64,000 nt of DNA from Ahrensia sp. (GTDB lineage: Bacteria; Pseudomonadota; Alphaproteobacteria; Rhizobiales; Rhizobiaceae): positions 1 through 64,000 of the forward strand of contig NZXU01000034.1 of NCBI GenBank assembly GCA_002698425.1. The letters run 5' to 3'. Shown here piece after piece: positions 19,019 through 29,935 of this stretch (the stretch's first letter is position 1; the number at the start of each line of letters is the position of its first letter). The translations under genes and the position numbers were made by a program. The notes beneath the pieces were generated by a model, which was not told where the DNA came from, ran no database searches, and worked only from the letters and a program-made list of their open reading frames with translations.

Positions 19019-20317
19019 CTATGTCCTTCCAGAACCTGTCGTCTCCCACCAGGGATCGGGGTCGACCGGTTTGCCGTTTCGCCTGAACTCAATATAGAGC
19101 GTCGGATTTTCTATTTCAGCAGCTGCTGCAGATACGCTTGCCAAATGAACCTTGCCCATTACGCCCACCGGCTCTCCCGCCAGAACGAACTGCCCCTGAT
19201 CGACATCGATGCGCTCCATCCCGGCAAGCACCACATGATAGTCGTCTCCGACATTCAGGATCAAGAGTTGTCCATAGGACCGGAATGGTCCGGCATAGAG
19301 CACCCAACCGTCGGACGGAGCCGTTACGTAGGCGCCCGGCGTAACCTCGATGGTGTCGCCCTGCGCCCTGCCTCCTAGACCGTCATTGTCGCCAAATGCG
19401 GTAATTGTGCGACCGGCGGCAGGCCTGGCCAGCTTGCCGGTGAGATCGGAAAAGGCATAGGCGGGTGCAATCCGGGCAGTGGAAAGCGCTTGGTTTTCAG
19501 CACGTTCACGCCCTTCTTCCAGCCTGCGTTGCGCTTCCAGCCGGGCGGCTTCGGCAGCCTCGCGGGCCGACTGGATTTCCTTTTCGATCGAGGCGATCAG
19601 CTCCTGCAGGGTGGATGCTGTTTCGGCCAGTTCCGCCGCCCGGGCCTGTTCCGCAGCGAGGTCTTTCGCCGCTCTGTTTTCCAGCGCCTTTTTTTCCTCA
19701 AGTAAAAGTGAAAGCCGGACCTGTTCCTCTTTCTGCTCGGAGAGCGTGTCGCGCAGCTGATCGCGCTCGGCGCCATAGGTCGCGGTGAGTCGGCTCAATT
19801 CCTGCAGATCGGCGATGAGAACCAGCGTTTCGTCGCGCATGTCGGGCACGACAGCGCTCAAGAGAATGGAGCTTCTGACAGACGACAGCGCGTCTTCAGG
19901 GGTTACCAGGATGGCCGGCGGCGGGTTGAGGCCCATCCGCTGCAACGCGGCCAGGACCTCGGCGAGAAGCGCCTTCCGGTCGCGCAGGCTGGCGCGCACG
20001 GTGTCGGCTTCGCGCCCGGTGGCGGTCAGCCGCTCCTCGAGGTCGAGCACGTCGGCGGCCAGTTTCTTCTCGGTCTTGGCCGCCTGGATGATCGCCGTGT
20101 TGAGCGAGGCGCGATCCTTGCGGATACGGTCGACTTCCTGCTGCAATTCCTCGCTGCGTTTCGCCGAGACCGCATGTTCGCGGAGCACGCCGCTCAGCTG
20201 CTCGGCATTCTTTTCGAGGCTGATCGCCAGATCGTCCGCATTGTCTTCCTGCGCATGCACCTGCCCGCCCGTAAAGAGCGTAACCAGCAGGGCTGCAAGG
20301 GGAAAGGAAAGGCGCAT
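19019..20317 (-). CDS. EnvC-like murein hydrolase activator (M23 domain, degenerate)
   Basis: The 432-residue protein has a signal peptide ending VHA, long coiled coils (about 25-280) and a C-terminal LytM/M23 domain. The zinc ligands of active M23 peptidases are missing: the position of the HxGxDx motif reads AQGDTIEV and the HxH position reads VVLAGM. This is the state of E. coli EnvC, which does not cut murein itself but activates amidases at the division site. It is followed by ctpA, a common partnership in envelope maintenance. Confidence 0.85.
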   Translation of the reverse strand: MRLSFPLAALLVTLFTGGQVHAQEDNADDLAISLEKNAEQLSGVLREHAVSAKRSEELQQEVDRIRKDRASLNTAIIQAAKTEKKLAADVLDLEERLTATGREADTVRASLRDRKALLAEVLAALQRMGLNPPPAILVTPEDALSSVRSSILLSAVVPDMRDETLVLIADLQELSRLTATYGAERDQLRDTLSEQKEEQVRLSLLLEEKKALENRAAKDLAAEQARAAELAETASTLQELIASIEKEIQSAREAAEAARLEAQRRLEEGRERAENQALSTARIAPAYAFSDLTGKLARPAAGRTITAFGDNDGLGGRAQGDTIEVTPGAYVTAPSDGWVLYAGPFRSYGQLLILNVGDDYHVVLAGMERIDVDQGQFVLAGEPVGVMGKVHLASVSAAAAEIENPTLYIEFRRNGKPVDPDPWWETTGSGRT

Positions 20318-20421
20318 CGGGCGTCGTTTCGACGAATCGTTGGCGGTGTCGGGCGGAGTCTATCCCAGCCGGCCCGCAATGGAACCGGCTATCGCGGCGA
20401 GAACATGACGGGCGTAGAGCG

Positions 20422-20907
20422 TCAGTCGCGGTGGTAGGGGTGGCCGGACAGGATCGTCACGGCCCGATAGAGCTGCTCCGCCAGCATGATACGGGCAAGC
20501 TGGTGCGGCCAGGTCTGGCTTCCGAAGGAAAGCACGAGATCGGCGCGCTCGCGTAGCGCCGGGTCGTGGCCGTCAGGTCCGCCAATGGCGAAGATCGCTC
20601 GCGCGGTCCCATTGTCGCGCCATGTGGCGATCCGGTCGGCGAATTGCCGGGAGGAGGGGGATTTGCCGCGTTCGTCGAGGAGGATGAGGACCGTCGAGGG
20701 CTCGCGCGCCAAAGCGGCGCATTTGTCGCTTTCCTCGGATTTTCGCTGCGCGGGGGTCTGCGCACGGCTTTCCGGTATCTCCGTCAAGCCGCCGAATTCC
20801 AGGCCAAGCGCCTTGCCGGCTTTCGCGAGCCGGTCGGTGTAGCGCGACACAAGTTCGGTCTCGGGGCCGGATTTCATGCGGCCCACCGCAAAAATGGTCA
20901 ATCGCAT
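20422..20907 (-). CDS. rlmH: 23S rRNA pseudouridine-1915 N3-methyltransferase
   Basis: RlmH is a SPOUT-class methyltransferase that uses S-adenosylmethionine to methylate pseudouridine 1915 of 23S rRNA. The 161-residue product has the conserved FAIGGPDGHD loop, which forms part of the trefoil knot, and the C-terminal signature LARIMLAEQLYRA ... GHPYHRD. The length matches the family. It follows rsfS on the same strand, a standard pairing. Confidence 0.95.
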   Translation of the reverse strand: MRLTIFAVGRMKSGPETELVSRYTDRLAKAGKALGLEFGGLTEIPESRAQTPAQRKSEESDKCAALAREPSTVLILLDERGKSPSSRQFADRIATWRDNGTARAIFAIGGPDGHDPALRERADLVLSFGSQTWPHQLARIMLAEQLYRAVTILSGHPYHRD

Positions 20908-20941
20908 CGCGCTTCAGGAGAAGTCGGGTTTGTCCGGTGCC

Positions 20942-21352
20942 CTAGTGAAGGGTGCCGGCCGGTTCCTCGGGCTCCTGCCACATTTTCTCAAGCGCGTAGA
21001 AATCGCGAACTTCCGGGCGGAAGACATGGATGATCACGTCGCCGGCATCGATCAGAACCCAGTCCGCAGCGGACAGGCCCTCGACCTTGGCGGTGCCGTG
21101 ACCGGCCTCCTTCAATGCCCGCAGCAAATGATCCGCAACCGCGCCCACATGACGGTGGGAACGGCCCGATGCGATGACCATGTAATCGGCCATCGCGGAT
21201 TTGCCCTGGATATCGATGGAAACGATGTCTTCGGCCTTGGAGTCATCGAGACTTTCCATGACCAGTTCAAGAACCCGCTTCGCGGCGTCGGTGTCGCCGA
21301 TATCGGGTGTCGAAGGCGCAAGGTCGGCCTTCTTGAGTGTCGTTGTCCTCAA
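20942..21352 (-). CDS. rsfS: Ribosome silencing factor RsfS
   Basis: RsfS binds ribosomal protein L14 and blocks subunit joining when nutrients run short. The core, from about RVLELVMESLDDSKAEDIV to the C-terminus, is typical, including DYMVIASGRSHRHVGA and DWVLIDAGDVIIHVF. I place the start at TTG 21352, which has AAAGGAAA directly upstream (136 residues). A GTG at 21406 in the same frame would add 18 residues without a clear binding site. It lies between nadD and rlmH. Confidence 0.9.
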   Translation of the reverse strand: MRTTTLKKADLAPSTPDIGDTDAAKRVLELVMESLDDSKAEDIVSIDIQGKSAMADYMVIASGRSHRHVGAVADHLLRALKEAGHGTAKVEGLSAADWVLIDAGDVIIHVFRPEVRDFYALEKMWQEPEEPAGTLH

Positions 21353-21452
21353 CGGTTTCCTTTCAGCTCGGAACAAACGATCGGAAGAGTGATTCGCCTC
21401 TTCCACGCATAAAGATAGTCACGAGGCGTTAACAGTTTCAAGACAGGCCGGT

Positions 21453-22106
21453 TCAACCTTTCTTAACGCCCTTGCTGTCGCCGTTGCGAATGGCGGTCGA
21501 GGAGACCGGCGAACGGGGGCCGTGCAGGAAGGTCCAGGCCGGGGCGGGAAGCGTCGGAAGGAGGGCGGCGTCGGTCTCGTCGATGCGGGCGTAGTCGAAC
21601 GTTTTGGCCATTTTCGACGACAGGTAGGACAGCGTCGAACCGGGACGGTCGATGACCGCGACGGGATAGGTCAGCGCGATGTCCCGCCAGTTCTGCCAGC
21701 GGTGGAAGGTGGCGAGATTGTCGGCGCCCATGATCCAGACGAAGCGCACGCCGGGATTGTAGCGTTTGACGATGGCGAGCGTATCGGCGGTGAAACGCAC
21801 GTCATGGCTTGCCTCGAAGGCGGTGATCTTGACGCGCGGGTCCTGGTTGATCGCCTCCGACCAAGCAATGCGCTCGGAGAGCGGCGGCAGGCCGGACGTG
21901 TCCTTGAGCGGGTTGCCGGGCGTGACGATCCACCAGAGCTGGTCGAGTTCCAGCCGCCGGATGGCGATCTCGGTGACGAGTTGATGGCCTTCATGCGGCG
22001 GATTGAAGGATCCGCCGAAAAGCCCGACGACCATCCCCGGCTCGACATGCGGCATGCGCAGATATTTGCGGGCGACGCCCGGATAAAGCTCCGCCGGCTC
22101 CGTCAT
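21453..22106 (-). CDS. nadD: Nicotinate-nucleotide adenylyltransferase
   Basis: NadD makes deamido-NAD from nicotinate mononucleotide and ATP, a step of NAD synthesis. The 217-residue protein has the nucleotidyltransferase signature GGSFNPPHEGH (about 31-41) and the C-terminal SSTAIR motif. ATG 22106 lies 7 bases after the proA stop; the frame is open to 22145 inside proA but that start is less likely. It precedes rsfS on the same strand. Confidence 0.95.
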   Translation of the reverse strand: MTEPAELYPGVARKYLRMPHVEPGMVVGLFGGSFNPPHEGHQLVTEIAIRRLELDQLWWIVTPGNPLKDTSGLPPLSERIAWSEAINQDPRVKITAFEASHDVRFTADTLAIVKRYNPGVRFVWIMGADNLATFHRWQNWRDIALTYPVAVIDRPGSTLSYLSSKMAKTFDYARIDETDAALLPTLPAPAWTFLHGPRSPVSSTAIRNGDSKGVKKG

Positions 22107-22113
22107 TGCCGGT

Positions 22114-23400
22114 CTATGGCCTGATCTGCCCGCTGCCGCGCACACGGTATTTGAACGATGTCAGCTGCTCGACGCCGACCGGGCCGCGCGCATGCATTTT
22201 GCCCGTTGCGATACCGATCTCGGCGCCCATGCCGAACTCGCCGCCATCGGCGAATTGCGTCGAGGCGTTGTGCAGGAGGATGGCGCTGTCGACTTCGTTA
22301 AAGAATTTCTCCACGACCGCCTCGTCCTCCCCGATCACCGCCTCGGTGTGGTTGGACGAATAGGTGGCGATATGGTCGATCGCTCCCTCGACGCCATCGA
22401 CCAGACCGACCGTGATCAGCGGGCCGAGATATTCGGTCAGCCAGTCGGCCTCCGTCGCGGCATCCGCCTTCGACCACATGGCGCGCACATCGTCATCGCC
22501 ACGGATGGCGCAGCCGGCGGCATCGAGCGCGTCGAGGATCGGCACAAGATGGGTTTCGGCGACCGCACGGTCGACCAGAAGGGTTTCGGCCGCGCCGCAG
22601 ATGCCCGTCCGGCGCATCTTGGCGTTGACCACAATGGCTGTCGCCATCTCCAGTTTGGCGGATTTGTCGATATAGACGTGGCACAGACCTTCCAGGTGGG
22701 CGAAGACCGGCACGCGGGCGTCGTTTTGCACCCGTTCGACAAGGCTGCGTCCGCCGCGGGGCACGATCACGTCGATCGTGCCGTCCAGGCCGGTGAGGAG
22801 TTCACCGACGGCGGCGCGGTCTGTGACCGGCACCAGCTGGATGGCGTCTGCGGGCAGGCCGGCAGCCTCCAGACCGTCGACCAGGCAGGCATGGATGGCG
22901 CGCGACGAATTGGCGGAATCCGAGCCGCCGCGCAGGATCACGGCATTGCCGGCCTTCAGGCAGAGCGCGCCGGCATCCGCTGTCACGTTCGGGCGGCTCT
23001 CATAGATCACGCCGATGACGCCGAGCGGCGTGCGCACGCGTTCGATCTTCAGTCCGTTCGGGCGGTCCCATGCGGCGATGATCGCGCCGACCGGGTCGGC
23101 CAGGCCGGCAATGGCGCGAATGCCGTCGGCCATCGCCTGCACGCGATCCGCGGTGAGCTTCAGCCGGTCGCGGAAAGAAGGCGTCAGGTCCGTCTTTTCC
23201 GCGCGCTGCATGTCGACTTCGTTGGCGGCGAGGATCTCGTCGCTGCCGGCCTCGATGGCGTCAGCCATGGCGGCGAGCGCGGCGTTCTTCTGCTCGGTCG
23301 TCGCTATCGCCAGTGGCCGGCTCGCAGCACGGGCGCGTGCGCCCATATCCGCCATCAAGGCAGGGATGTCCTGAGAGGTGATTTCGGCCCTGGTGAGCAT
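22114..23400 (-). CDS. proA: Glutamate-5-semialdehyde dehydrogenase
   Basis: ProA reduces gamma-glutamyl phosphate to glutamate semialdehyde with NADPH in proline synthesis. The 428-residue product shows the aldehyde dehydrogenase fold with [17 protein letters not shown], the substrate loop LRGGSDS, and the catalytic cysteine region [13 protein letters not shown] chose ATG 23400 with AGGATTGGAA upstream. It follows proB on the same strand after 97 bases, so the pair likely forms one operon for proline. Confidence 0.95.
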   Translation of the reverse strand: MLTRAEITSQDIPALMADMGARARAASRPLAIATTEQKNAALAAMADAIEAGSDEILAANEVDMQRAEKTDLTPSFRDRLKLTADRVQAMADGIRAIAGLADPVGAIIAAWDRPNGLKIERVRTPLGVIGVIYESRPNVTADAGALCLKAGNAVILRGGSDSANSSRAIHACLVDGLEAAGLPADAIQLVPVTDRAAVGELLTGLDGTIDVIVPRGGRSLVERVQNDARVPVFAHLEGLCHVYIDKSAKLEMATAIVVNAKMRRTGICGAAETLLVDRAVAETHLVPILDALDAAGCAIRGDDDVRAMWSKADAATEADWLTEYLGPLITVGLVDGVEGAIDHIATYSSNHTEAVIGEDEAVVEKFFNEVDSAILLHNASTQFADGGEFGMGAEIGIATGKMHARGPVGVEQLTSFKYRVRGSGQIRP

Positions 23401-23497
23401 TTTTCCAATCCTGTGTCCGGAAGTCGCCTGTTTAACGCTCAAAGCGGCGAAGGGCAACGTGCGGGGATGATCTTCGGGGCCGAGTGCAGGCGTGGCG

Positions 23498-24616
23498 TCA
23501 GGGCTTCACCACCATGTCGTCACGGTGGATCATGGCGGCGCGCGGCGCATAGCCCAGGATCGCCTCGATTTCGGACGTCTTGCATCCGGCGATGCGGATC
23601 GCCTCGCCGGAATCGTAACCGGCGAGCCCGCGGCCGATCTCGGCGCCGGTCCCTTCCAGCACGATCGCCAATGTGTCGCCGCGCTGAAAGGTACCCTCGA
23701 CGGTCCTGACACCCGCGGCGAGCAGGCTCTTGCCCGATCTGAGCGCTTTCGCGGCTCCTTCGTCGACGACGACGCGTCCCTGCGGCTCCAATTGACCGGC
23801 GATCCAGCTTTTCCAGGCCGAAACCGGTGCGGATTGCGGCTGGAACAGGGTGCAGCGGTCTCCCCCGTCGAGGGCCTTCAGCGGATGATCGACACCGCCG
23901 CGGGTGATGATCATCGCCGTACCGGCATGGGTCGCGATCTTCCCGGCTTCGATCTTCGTGCGCATACCGCCGCGCGAGAGTTCGGACGCCGCTCCGCCGG
24001 CCATGGCCTCGATTTCGGGCGTGATCGCCGCGACCTCGGCCAGATGCTTCGCCTCGGGATCGAGCGCGGGGGACGCGGTGTAGAGCCCGTCGATATCGGA
24101 GAGGATAACCAGCAGATCCGCGTTCATCATCGTCGCCACGCGGGCGGCGAGCCTGTCATTGTCGCCGTAGCGGATCTCGGAGGTGGCGACGGTGTCGTTC
24201 TCGTTGATGACCGGCACCGCGCCCATGCGCAGCAGCGCGCCGATCGTGGCGCGAGCATTGAGGTAGCGCCGTCTGGCCTCGGTGTCGTCGATTGTGACGA
24301 GGACCTGGCCGGTGGTGATGCCTTCGGCGTCCAGGGCTTCCGCCCATGCGCGCGCCAGCGCGATCTGTCCGACGGCAGCGGCGGCCTGGCTTTCTTCCAG
24401 TTTCAGCGAACCGGAACGCATGTCCAGAACGGTTCGGCCCATGGCGATGGCGCCCGACGAGACGACCAGGACTTCATGGCCTTCGCGGCGCAGTTCCGCA
24501 ATGTCGCTCGCGAGGCTCTTGAGCCAGTCCTGTTTCAGGCCGCTCTTGCGGTCGACAAGCAGGGCTGAGCCGATCTTGACGACGATGCGCCGATAGGACG
24601 AAAGCCGGCCGTTCAT
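23498..24616 (-). CDS. proB: Glutamate 5-kinase
   Basis: ProB phosphorylates glutamate, the first and feedback-controlled step of proline synthesis. The 372-residue protein has the amino acid kinase domain (VVKIGSALL at the N-terminus, VSSGAIAMG, and the [20 protein letters not shown] segment) followed by a C-terminal PUA domain of about 80 residues. It lies 5 bases downstream of obgE and upstream of proA. Confidence 0.96.
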   Translation of the reverse strand: MNGRLSSYRRIVVKIGSALLVDRKSGLKQDWLKSLASDIAELRREGHEVLVVSSGAIAMGRTVLDMRSGSLKLEESQAAAAVGQIALARAWAEALDAEGITTGQVLVTIDDTEARRRYLNARATIGALLRMGAVPVINENDTVATSEIRYGDNDRLAARVATMMNADLLVILSDIDGLYTASPALDPEAKHLAEVAAITPEIEAMAGGAASELSRGGMRTKIEAGKIATHAGTAMIITRGGVDHPLKALDGGDRCTLFQPQSAPVSAWKSWIAGQLEPQGRVVVDEGAAKALRSGKSLLAAGVRTVEGTFQRGDTLAIVLEGTGAEIGRGLAGYDSGEAIRIAGCKTSEIEAILGYAPRAAMIHRDDMVVKP

Positions 24617-24621
24617 TGTCT

Positions 24622-25737
<1,116 letters not shown>

Positions 25738-25739
25738 TC

Positions 25740-26564
25740 ATGGCCTTCAAGGTTGTCACTTACAATATTCAGTTCGGTATCGGGCTCGATGGGGCCTATG
25801 ACCTGGAGCGCATCGCCGATGCCGTGCGGGATGCCGACATCATCGCCCTGCAGGAGGTGACGCGCGGTTTCATGCGCAATGAAGGCCGCGACATGGTCGC
25901 CGAGATCGAAGCCTTGCTTCCCGACCGCTTCGCGGTCAGCCACATGCCGGCCGATGTCGATTTCGGCAGCAGCATCGCCGACGGGAAGGCGGTGCAGAAG
26001 CGCTTCCAGTTCGGCAACATGATCCTGTCGCGCTGGCCGATCCTGTCGTCGCGCGGACACCTGCTTCCCCGGTCCATGCGAACCGCTTCGCTCAACCTGC
26101 AGCGCGGCGCGCTGGAAGCGCTGATCCAGACGCCGGACGGGCCATTCCGCTTCTACTCGGTCCATCTGGACCACATCGATCCGCAGGAGCGGATTTCCCA
26201 GATCCTGGCGCTCAAGGATATTGCCTTTTCGGCGCCGCATACGGGCCTCGCCGTCACCGGATTGTCCGAATACGGCTTTCCCGAATTGCCGCAGACGGAA
26301 GATTTCATCCTGCTCGGCGATTTCAATTTCGAGCCCGATCTCGCCGAATATCGCGACATGCTGGCGGAAAACGGTACCCTGACCGATGCGTCGGCCGCCG
26401 ACTCAGGCTGGAGCTGGACCGATCCGGAAAACCGCGATCACGTCAAAAGGCTGGATTACGGTTTCGCCACGGCCCGTTTTGCCGAGCGTGTCGCCAAGGT
26501 GCATGTGGACCAGAGCGCGGAAGGCTCCGACCACATGCCCGTCTGGCTACATTTCGGCGACTGA
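25740..26564 (+). CDS. Endonuclease/exonuclease/phosphatase family protein
   Basis: The 274-residue protein has the EEP fold: the N-terminal motif TYNIQFG with the metal-binding Asn, Glu in IALQEV, the HLDHIDPQER segment, LLGDFNFEP and the C-terminal SDHMPVW. These are the metal and catalytic residues of the DNase I/sphingomyelinase superfamily. The substrate could be DNA, a lipid or another phosphodiester; the sequence does not decide. No signal peptide is seen. It diverges from obgE. Confidence 0.85.
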   Translation: MAFKVVTYNIQFGIGLDGAYDLERIADAVRDADIIALQEVTRGFMRNEGRDMVAEIEALLPDRFAVSHMPADVDFGSSIADGKAVQKRFQFGNMILSRWPILSSRGHLLPRSMRTASLNLQRGALEALIQTPDGPFRFYSVHLDHIDPQERISQILALKDIAFSAPHTGLAVTGLSEYGFPELPQTEDFILLGDFNFEPDLAEYRDMLAENGTLTDASAADSGWSWTDPENRDHVKRLDYGFATARFAERVAKVHVDQSAEGSDHMPVWLHFGD

Positions 26565-26578
26565 GACCGATCGCGCCG

Positions 26579-27175
26579 TCAGCGCTCCTTGCGCGTGAGC
26601 CATGCGGCCCGGTCCAGTGAATAGCGTTCCACCGGAACCCGGCCGGCGGCGACTGTGTCGATCTCGTCCAGCCCGATGAAGGCAAAACCGCATTTCGCGA
26701 TCACGTTGCGCGAGCGTGCATTGACCGTGCGGCAGACCGCGTGGATGCGTTCAGCGTCGGTGGATCGGAACGCCTGATCGATGAGCGCGCTCGCGGCTTC
26801 CGTGGCGTATCCCGAGCCCCAATAGGGCTCGCCCAGCCAGAAGCCGAGTTCGAAGCCGCCACTGCGTTCGCGCAGTTCCAGCCCGGCAAAACCGATCAGC
26901 CGGCCGGTGTCGGCCAGCGTGATGGCGTAGATATAGCCTTCATGCTCGCCGGCGAGGCAGCCTTCCAGGAAGGTATGCGCGTCGCTGAGATTGTAGGGAA
27001 ACGGCATGCGCGAGGTCATTTCGGCGATCTGCCTGTTATTGGCGATCGCCGTCAGATCCGCCGCGTCGTCGGCATGCGGCGGGCGCAGCACCAGGCGCGC
27101 CGTCACGAGGACGGGCGTGTCGTAGCTCAGGTCCCGCGGCGCGGGGTAGGCCTGCTGTGCTGTCTGGATCATCAT
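26579..27175 (-). CDS. GNAT family N-acetyltransferase (RimJ-like)
   Basis: The 198-residue protein resembles RimJ/RimL-type acetyltransferases: TARLVLRPPHADDAADL at the N-terminus, then GFWLGEPYWGSGYATEA with the acetyl-CoA loop near residues 115-130, and NARSRNVIAKCGF. It likely acetylates a protein N-terminus or a small amine in the cytoplasm. ATG 27175 is chosen; the frame is open much further but runs into rpmA. It lies just behind the rplU-rpmA terminator. Confidence 0.85.
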   Translation of the reverse strand: MMIQTAQQAYPAPRDLSYDTPVLVTARLVLRPPHADDAADLTAIANNRQIAEMTSRMPFPYNLSDAHTFLEGCLAGEHEGYIYAITLADTGRLIGFAGLELRERSGGFELGFWLGEPYWGSGYATEAASALIDQAFRSTDAERIHAVCRTVNARSRNVIAKCGFAFIGLDEIDTVAAGRVPVERYSLDRAAWLTRKER

Positions 27176-27191
27176 TTCGCTGCCTTGAATC

Positions 27192-27224
27192 AAAAAGGGA
27201 GACGGTGGCGTCCCATCTCCCTTT
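27192..27224 (-). terminator. Intrinsic terminator of rplU-rpmA
   Basis: A 9-base stem (AAAGGGAGA/TCTCCCTTT as read on the minus strand; 27194-27202 and 27216-27224) with a 13-base loop ends in a run of five T on that strand. It lies 58 bases after the rpmA stop codon. Confidence 0.75.
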
Positions 27225-27281
27225 CTTTCGCGATCGTGGCCAAATCCGGGTTCTGAGACGCCGGATTTTGCTTTTACCGGC

Positions 27282-27551
27282 TTATTCCGCTGCGTCCTGA
27301 ATGGGCATGACGGATACGTAGGTTCGGCCATTGGCCTTCGCCTTGAATTCCACCGCGCCTTCGGCCTTGGCGAAAAGGGTGTGGTCCTTGCCGATGCCGA
27401 CATTGACGCCCGGATGCCACTTCGTGCCGCGCTGACGCACGAGGATGTTGCCCGGGATGACTTTCTCGCCGCCGAATTTCTTCACGCCAAGACGTTTGGA
27501 TTCCGAATCGCGACCGTTACGCGACGAACCGCCAGCTTTCTTGTGTGCCAT
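27282..27551 (-). CDS. rpmA: 50S ribosomal protein L27
   Basis: L27 lies at the peptidyl transferase centre of the large ribosomal subunit. The 89-residue protein begins [20 protein letters not shown], the standard L27 N-terminus, followed by [16 protein letters not shown]. No cleavable Firmicutes-type extension is present. It follows rplU on the same strand with an 85-base gap. Confidence 0.98.
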   Translation of the reverse strand: MAHKKAGGSSRNGRDSESKRLGVKKFGGEKVIPGNILVRQRGTKWHPGVNVGIGKDHTLFAKAEGAVEFKAKANGRTYVSVMPIQDAAE

Positions 27552-27636
27552 TTTCTATCTCCTGCCGCGCGCTTGGGCGCGATTTTTGTCCTTATGGTGG
27601 CTTGAGGCCTGTTTTACAAGCCTGAAGCCCCGGAAA

Positions 27637-28293
27637 TTACTTCGCGATCAGGGCCTTGGCCTGTTCCTGCCAGTCCTTGATCTGGTCGGCGCTGAACGGC
27701 ATGTTCTCGTCGACCTTGACGATCTCTTCTTCGGTCAGAGCCGCGATCTGGGCATAGGTGGTGATGCCCTGCTCGTTGAGCTGCTTTTCCGCGACCGGGC
27801 CGATGCCCTTGATCTTGGTCAGCTTGTCGGCGTCGCCGGCAGGCGCGGAGAAGAGCGGCGCGGCGGCGGCGGCCGGAGCGGCCTCTTCCTTCGGCGCGGC
27901 CTTCGGTGCGTCGGCCTTGGGCGCGGCTTCCTTCGCCGGGGCCGGCTTCTTGGCGGCGGCCTTCTTCGACGGCTTGGCGCCACCGGTCAGGATCTCGGAG
28001 ATCTTCACGGTGGTCAGGTGCTGGCGGTGGCCGCGGGTGCGCTTGGAATTCTGGCGGCGGCGCTTCTTGAAGGCGATGACCTTGCGGGCGCGGCCCTGCT
28101 CGACCACTTCGGCGGTCACGAGCGCGCCGTCGACAAAGGGTGCGCCGACGCTGGCGTCTGCGCCTTCGCCGACCATCAGCACTTCGTTGAACTCGACGAT
28201 ATCGCCGGCTTCGGCGTCGAGCTTCTCGATTTTCAGAACATCTTCAGCGGCAACGCGGTACTGCTTGCCACCGGTCTTGATGACTGCGAACAT
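27637..28293 (-). CDS. rplU: 50S ribosomal protein L21 with C-terminal extension
   Basis: Residues 1 to about 103 are a normal L21 ([20 protein letters not shown] ... [18 protein letters not shown]), which binds 23S rRNA. A low-complexity Ala/Lys/Pro linker (about 104-150) follows, then a C-terminal domain of about 65 residues ([20 protein letters not shown]) that looks like a helix-hairpin-helix of the type found in nucleic-acid-binding proteins. The total of 218 residues is about twice the usual L21. Such extended L21 proteins are known in alphaproteobacteria; the purpose of the extra domain is unclear. Confidence 0.95.
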   Translation of the reverse strand: MFAVIKTGGKQYRVAAEDVLKIEKLDAEAGDIVEFNEVLMVGEGADASVGAPFVDGALVTAEVVEQGRARKVIAFKKRRRQNSKRTRGHRQHLTTVKISEILTGGAKPSKKAAAKKPAPAKEAAPKADAPKAAPKEEAAPAAAAAPLFSAPAGDADKLTKIKGIGPVAEKQLNEQGITTYAQIAALTEEEIVKVDENMPFSADQIKDWQEQAKALIAK

Positions 28294-28555
28294 CTTTATT
28301 CCTTCCGTGTTCGGTCCGGCTCTCGCATTTCCGCACGAGGCGAAAAGGCAGGCCGTCTTTTTGGTCAGTCTTGACGGTTTCGGTTCGGTTTGCGCGTCCG
28401 GTCAGGCCGGACTCAAAGCAAAGCGGCGCGGATAAGCCCGCGCCAGCGGCACCCCTATGATGCGGACATCGCGAAAAGTCAAGCTTTTGGATGATGAAGG
28501 CTTGTTTTCCGCTCGATAGGCGGTTATTGAGCGGCCCGCTTGCAGAAGCGGTCAC

Positions 28556-28645
<90 letters not shown>

Positions 28646-28705
28646 TTATCCTCCAATAGACATCCGGTTTTGAAATGTCGGCCTGCCGGCTGAGGCGGGC
28701 GGAGT

Positions 28706-29935
28706 TCATCCGTCCCGCTGGAACGCCACTGTGTCTTCCAGCAGGGAGCCGATCTCCGCGCTTTCCATGCCGAGCACTCTCGCCAGGATGTCGGTTGTCT
28801 GTTCGCCGAGCAGCGGCGGCGGGCTCGAGGCGTCCAGCGGGCGGCCGGCCATGCGGATCGGCGTGCGCAGCACCTTCATCTCGCCGGCTGCCGGGTGGCA
28901 GGCGGTGTCGATCAGGCCGCGTTCGCGCGTATGGGCCTGTTCGAGCGCCTGGCCGACATCGAGGATCGGCGCACTCGGGACGTCGTATTCCTGCAGCCGG
29001 GCGAGCCAGTAGCCGGTGTCGTCCCTTTTCATGCGTTTTTCGATGATGGCTTCGAGTGGTTCGCGGTTTTCCAGTCGCCGCGCATATTCGCAGAACCGTT
29101 CGTCGGAGACGAGGTCTGGCAGATCGAGCGCCTTGGCGAAATTGCACCAGAACTGCTCGGTCAGGCAGGCGACGATCACATGACCGTCGCTGGTCGGGTA
29201 GGCGCCGTAGGGCACGATGCTCGTATGTTTCGTTCCGACCGGTTCCGGCGCCTTGCCGGTGACGAAATAGATCTGCGCCAGATAGCCGAGCATGCCGATC
29301 AGCCCGTCGAGCATCGATATGTCGACTCGCTGGCCCTTGCCGGTCGTCTGGCGTTCGACCATCGCGGCGAGGATGCCGAAAAGGGCGTAGATGCCGCCCG
29401 CCATGTCGCCCATCGGGATGCCGAGGCGGTTGGGCGTGCCGCCCGCCTCGCGGTTGACGCTCATGATGCCGGAGAGGGCCTGGGCGACGATGTCGAAGGC
29501 GGGCTTTTCGCGCAGCGGGCTGTCGGCCCCGAACCCGCTGATCGAGCAATAGACAAGGCCGGGATTGTCGGCGGCAAGCGTCTCGTAGCCAAGCCCCAGC
29601 TTCTCCATGACGCCTGGCCGGAAGTTCTCCACCACGATATCGCAGTTCTTCGCGAGATCCCGGGCGATCCCGGCGCCCTTCGGCGACTTCAGATCGAGCG
29701 CGATGCTGAGCTTGCCCCGGTTCAGGGCGATGAAATAATGGCTGAACGGTCCTTTGAAGGGCGGAAACCCACGGGTCTCGTCGCCCTTGCCGATGGTTTC
29801 GATCTTGATCACTTCCGCGCCGAGATCCGCAAGGATCTGGGTGCAGTAGGGGCCCGACAGGATCCGGGAAAAATCCAGCACGCGCAGCCCGGAAAGCGGT
29901 CCGGCTCGGCGTCCCGCGGTCTGGTCCTTATCCAT
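28706..29935 (-). CDS. CaiB/BaiF family CoA-transferase
   Basis: The 409-residue protein is a class III CoA-transferase. It starts GLRVLDFSRILSGPYCTQIL, includes VENFRPGVMEKLGLGYE, and has the probable catalytic aspartate in IPMGDMAGG. These enzymes pass CoA between carboxylic acids, often succinyl-CoA and a substrate. Its start overlaps the end of a PaaI-type thioesterase gene by 8 bases and it belongs to the minus-strand unit led by the IclR gene. In this island it could activate the imported acid as an alternative to the ligase. Confidence 0.9.
   Translation of the reverse strand: MDKDQTAGRRAGPLSGLRVLDFSRILSGPYCTQILADLGAEVIKIETIGKGDETRGFPPFKGPFSHYFIALNRGKLSIALDLKSPKGAGIARDLAKNCDIVVENFRPGVMEKLGLGYETLAADNPGLVYCSISGFGADSPLREKPAFDIVAQALSGIMSVNREAGGTPNRLGIPMGDMAGGIYALFGILAAMVERQTTGKGQRVDISMLDGLIGMLGYLAQIYFVTGKAPEPVGTKHTSIVPYGAYPTSDGHVIVACLTEQFWCNFAKALDLPDLVSDERFCEYARRLENREPLEAIIEKRMKRDDTGYWLARLQEYDVPSAPILDVGQALEQAHTRERGLIDTACHPAAGEMKVLRTPIRMAGRPLDASSPPPLLGEQTTDILARVLGMESAEIGSLLEDTVAFQRDG

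Noticed and set aside
21421..21452. Possible second CtrA box near the nadD-rsfS junction
   Set aside because: Only half-sites are present (GTTAACAG; CTTAACG) and the 7-base spacing does not hold.
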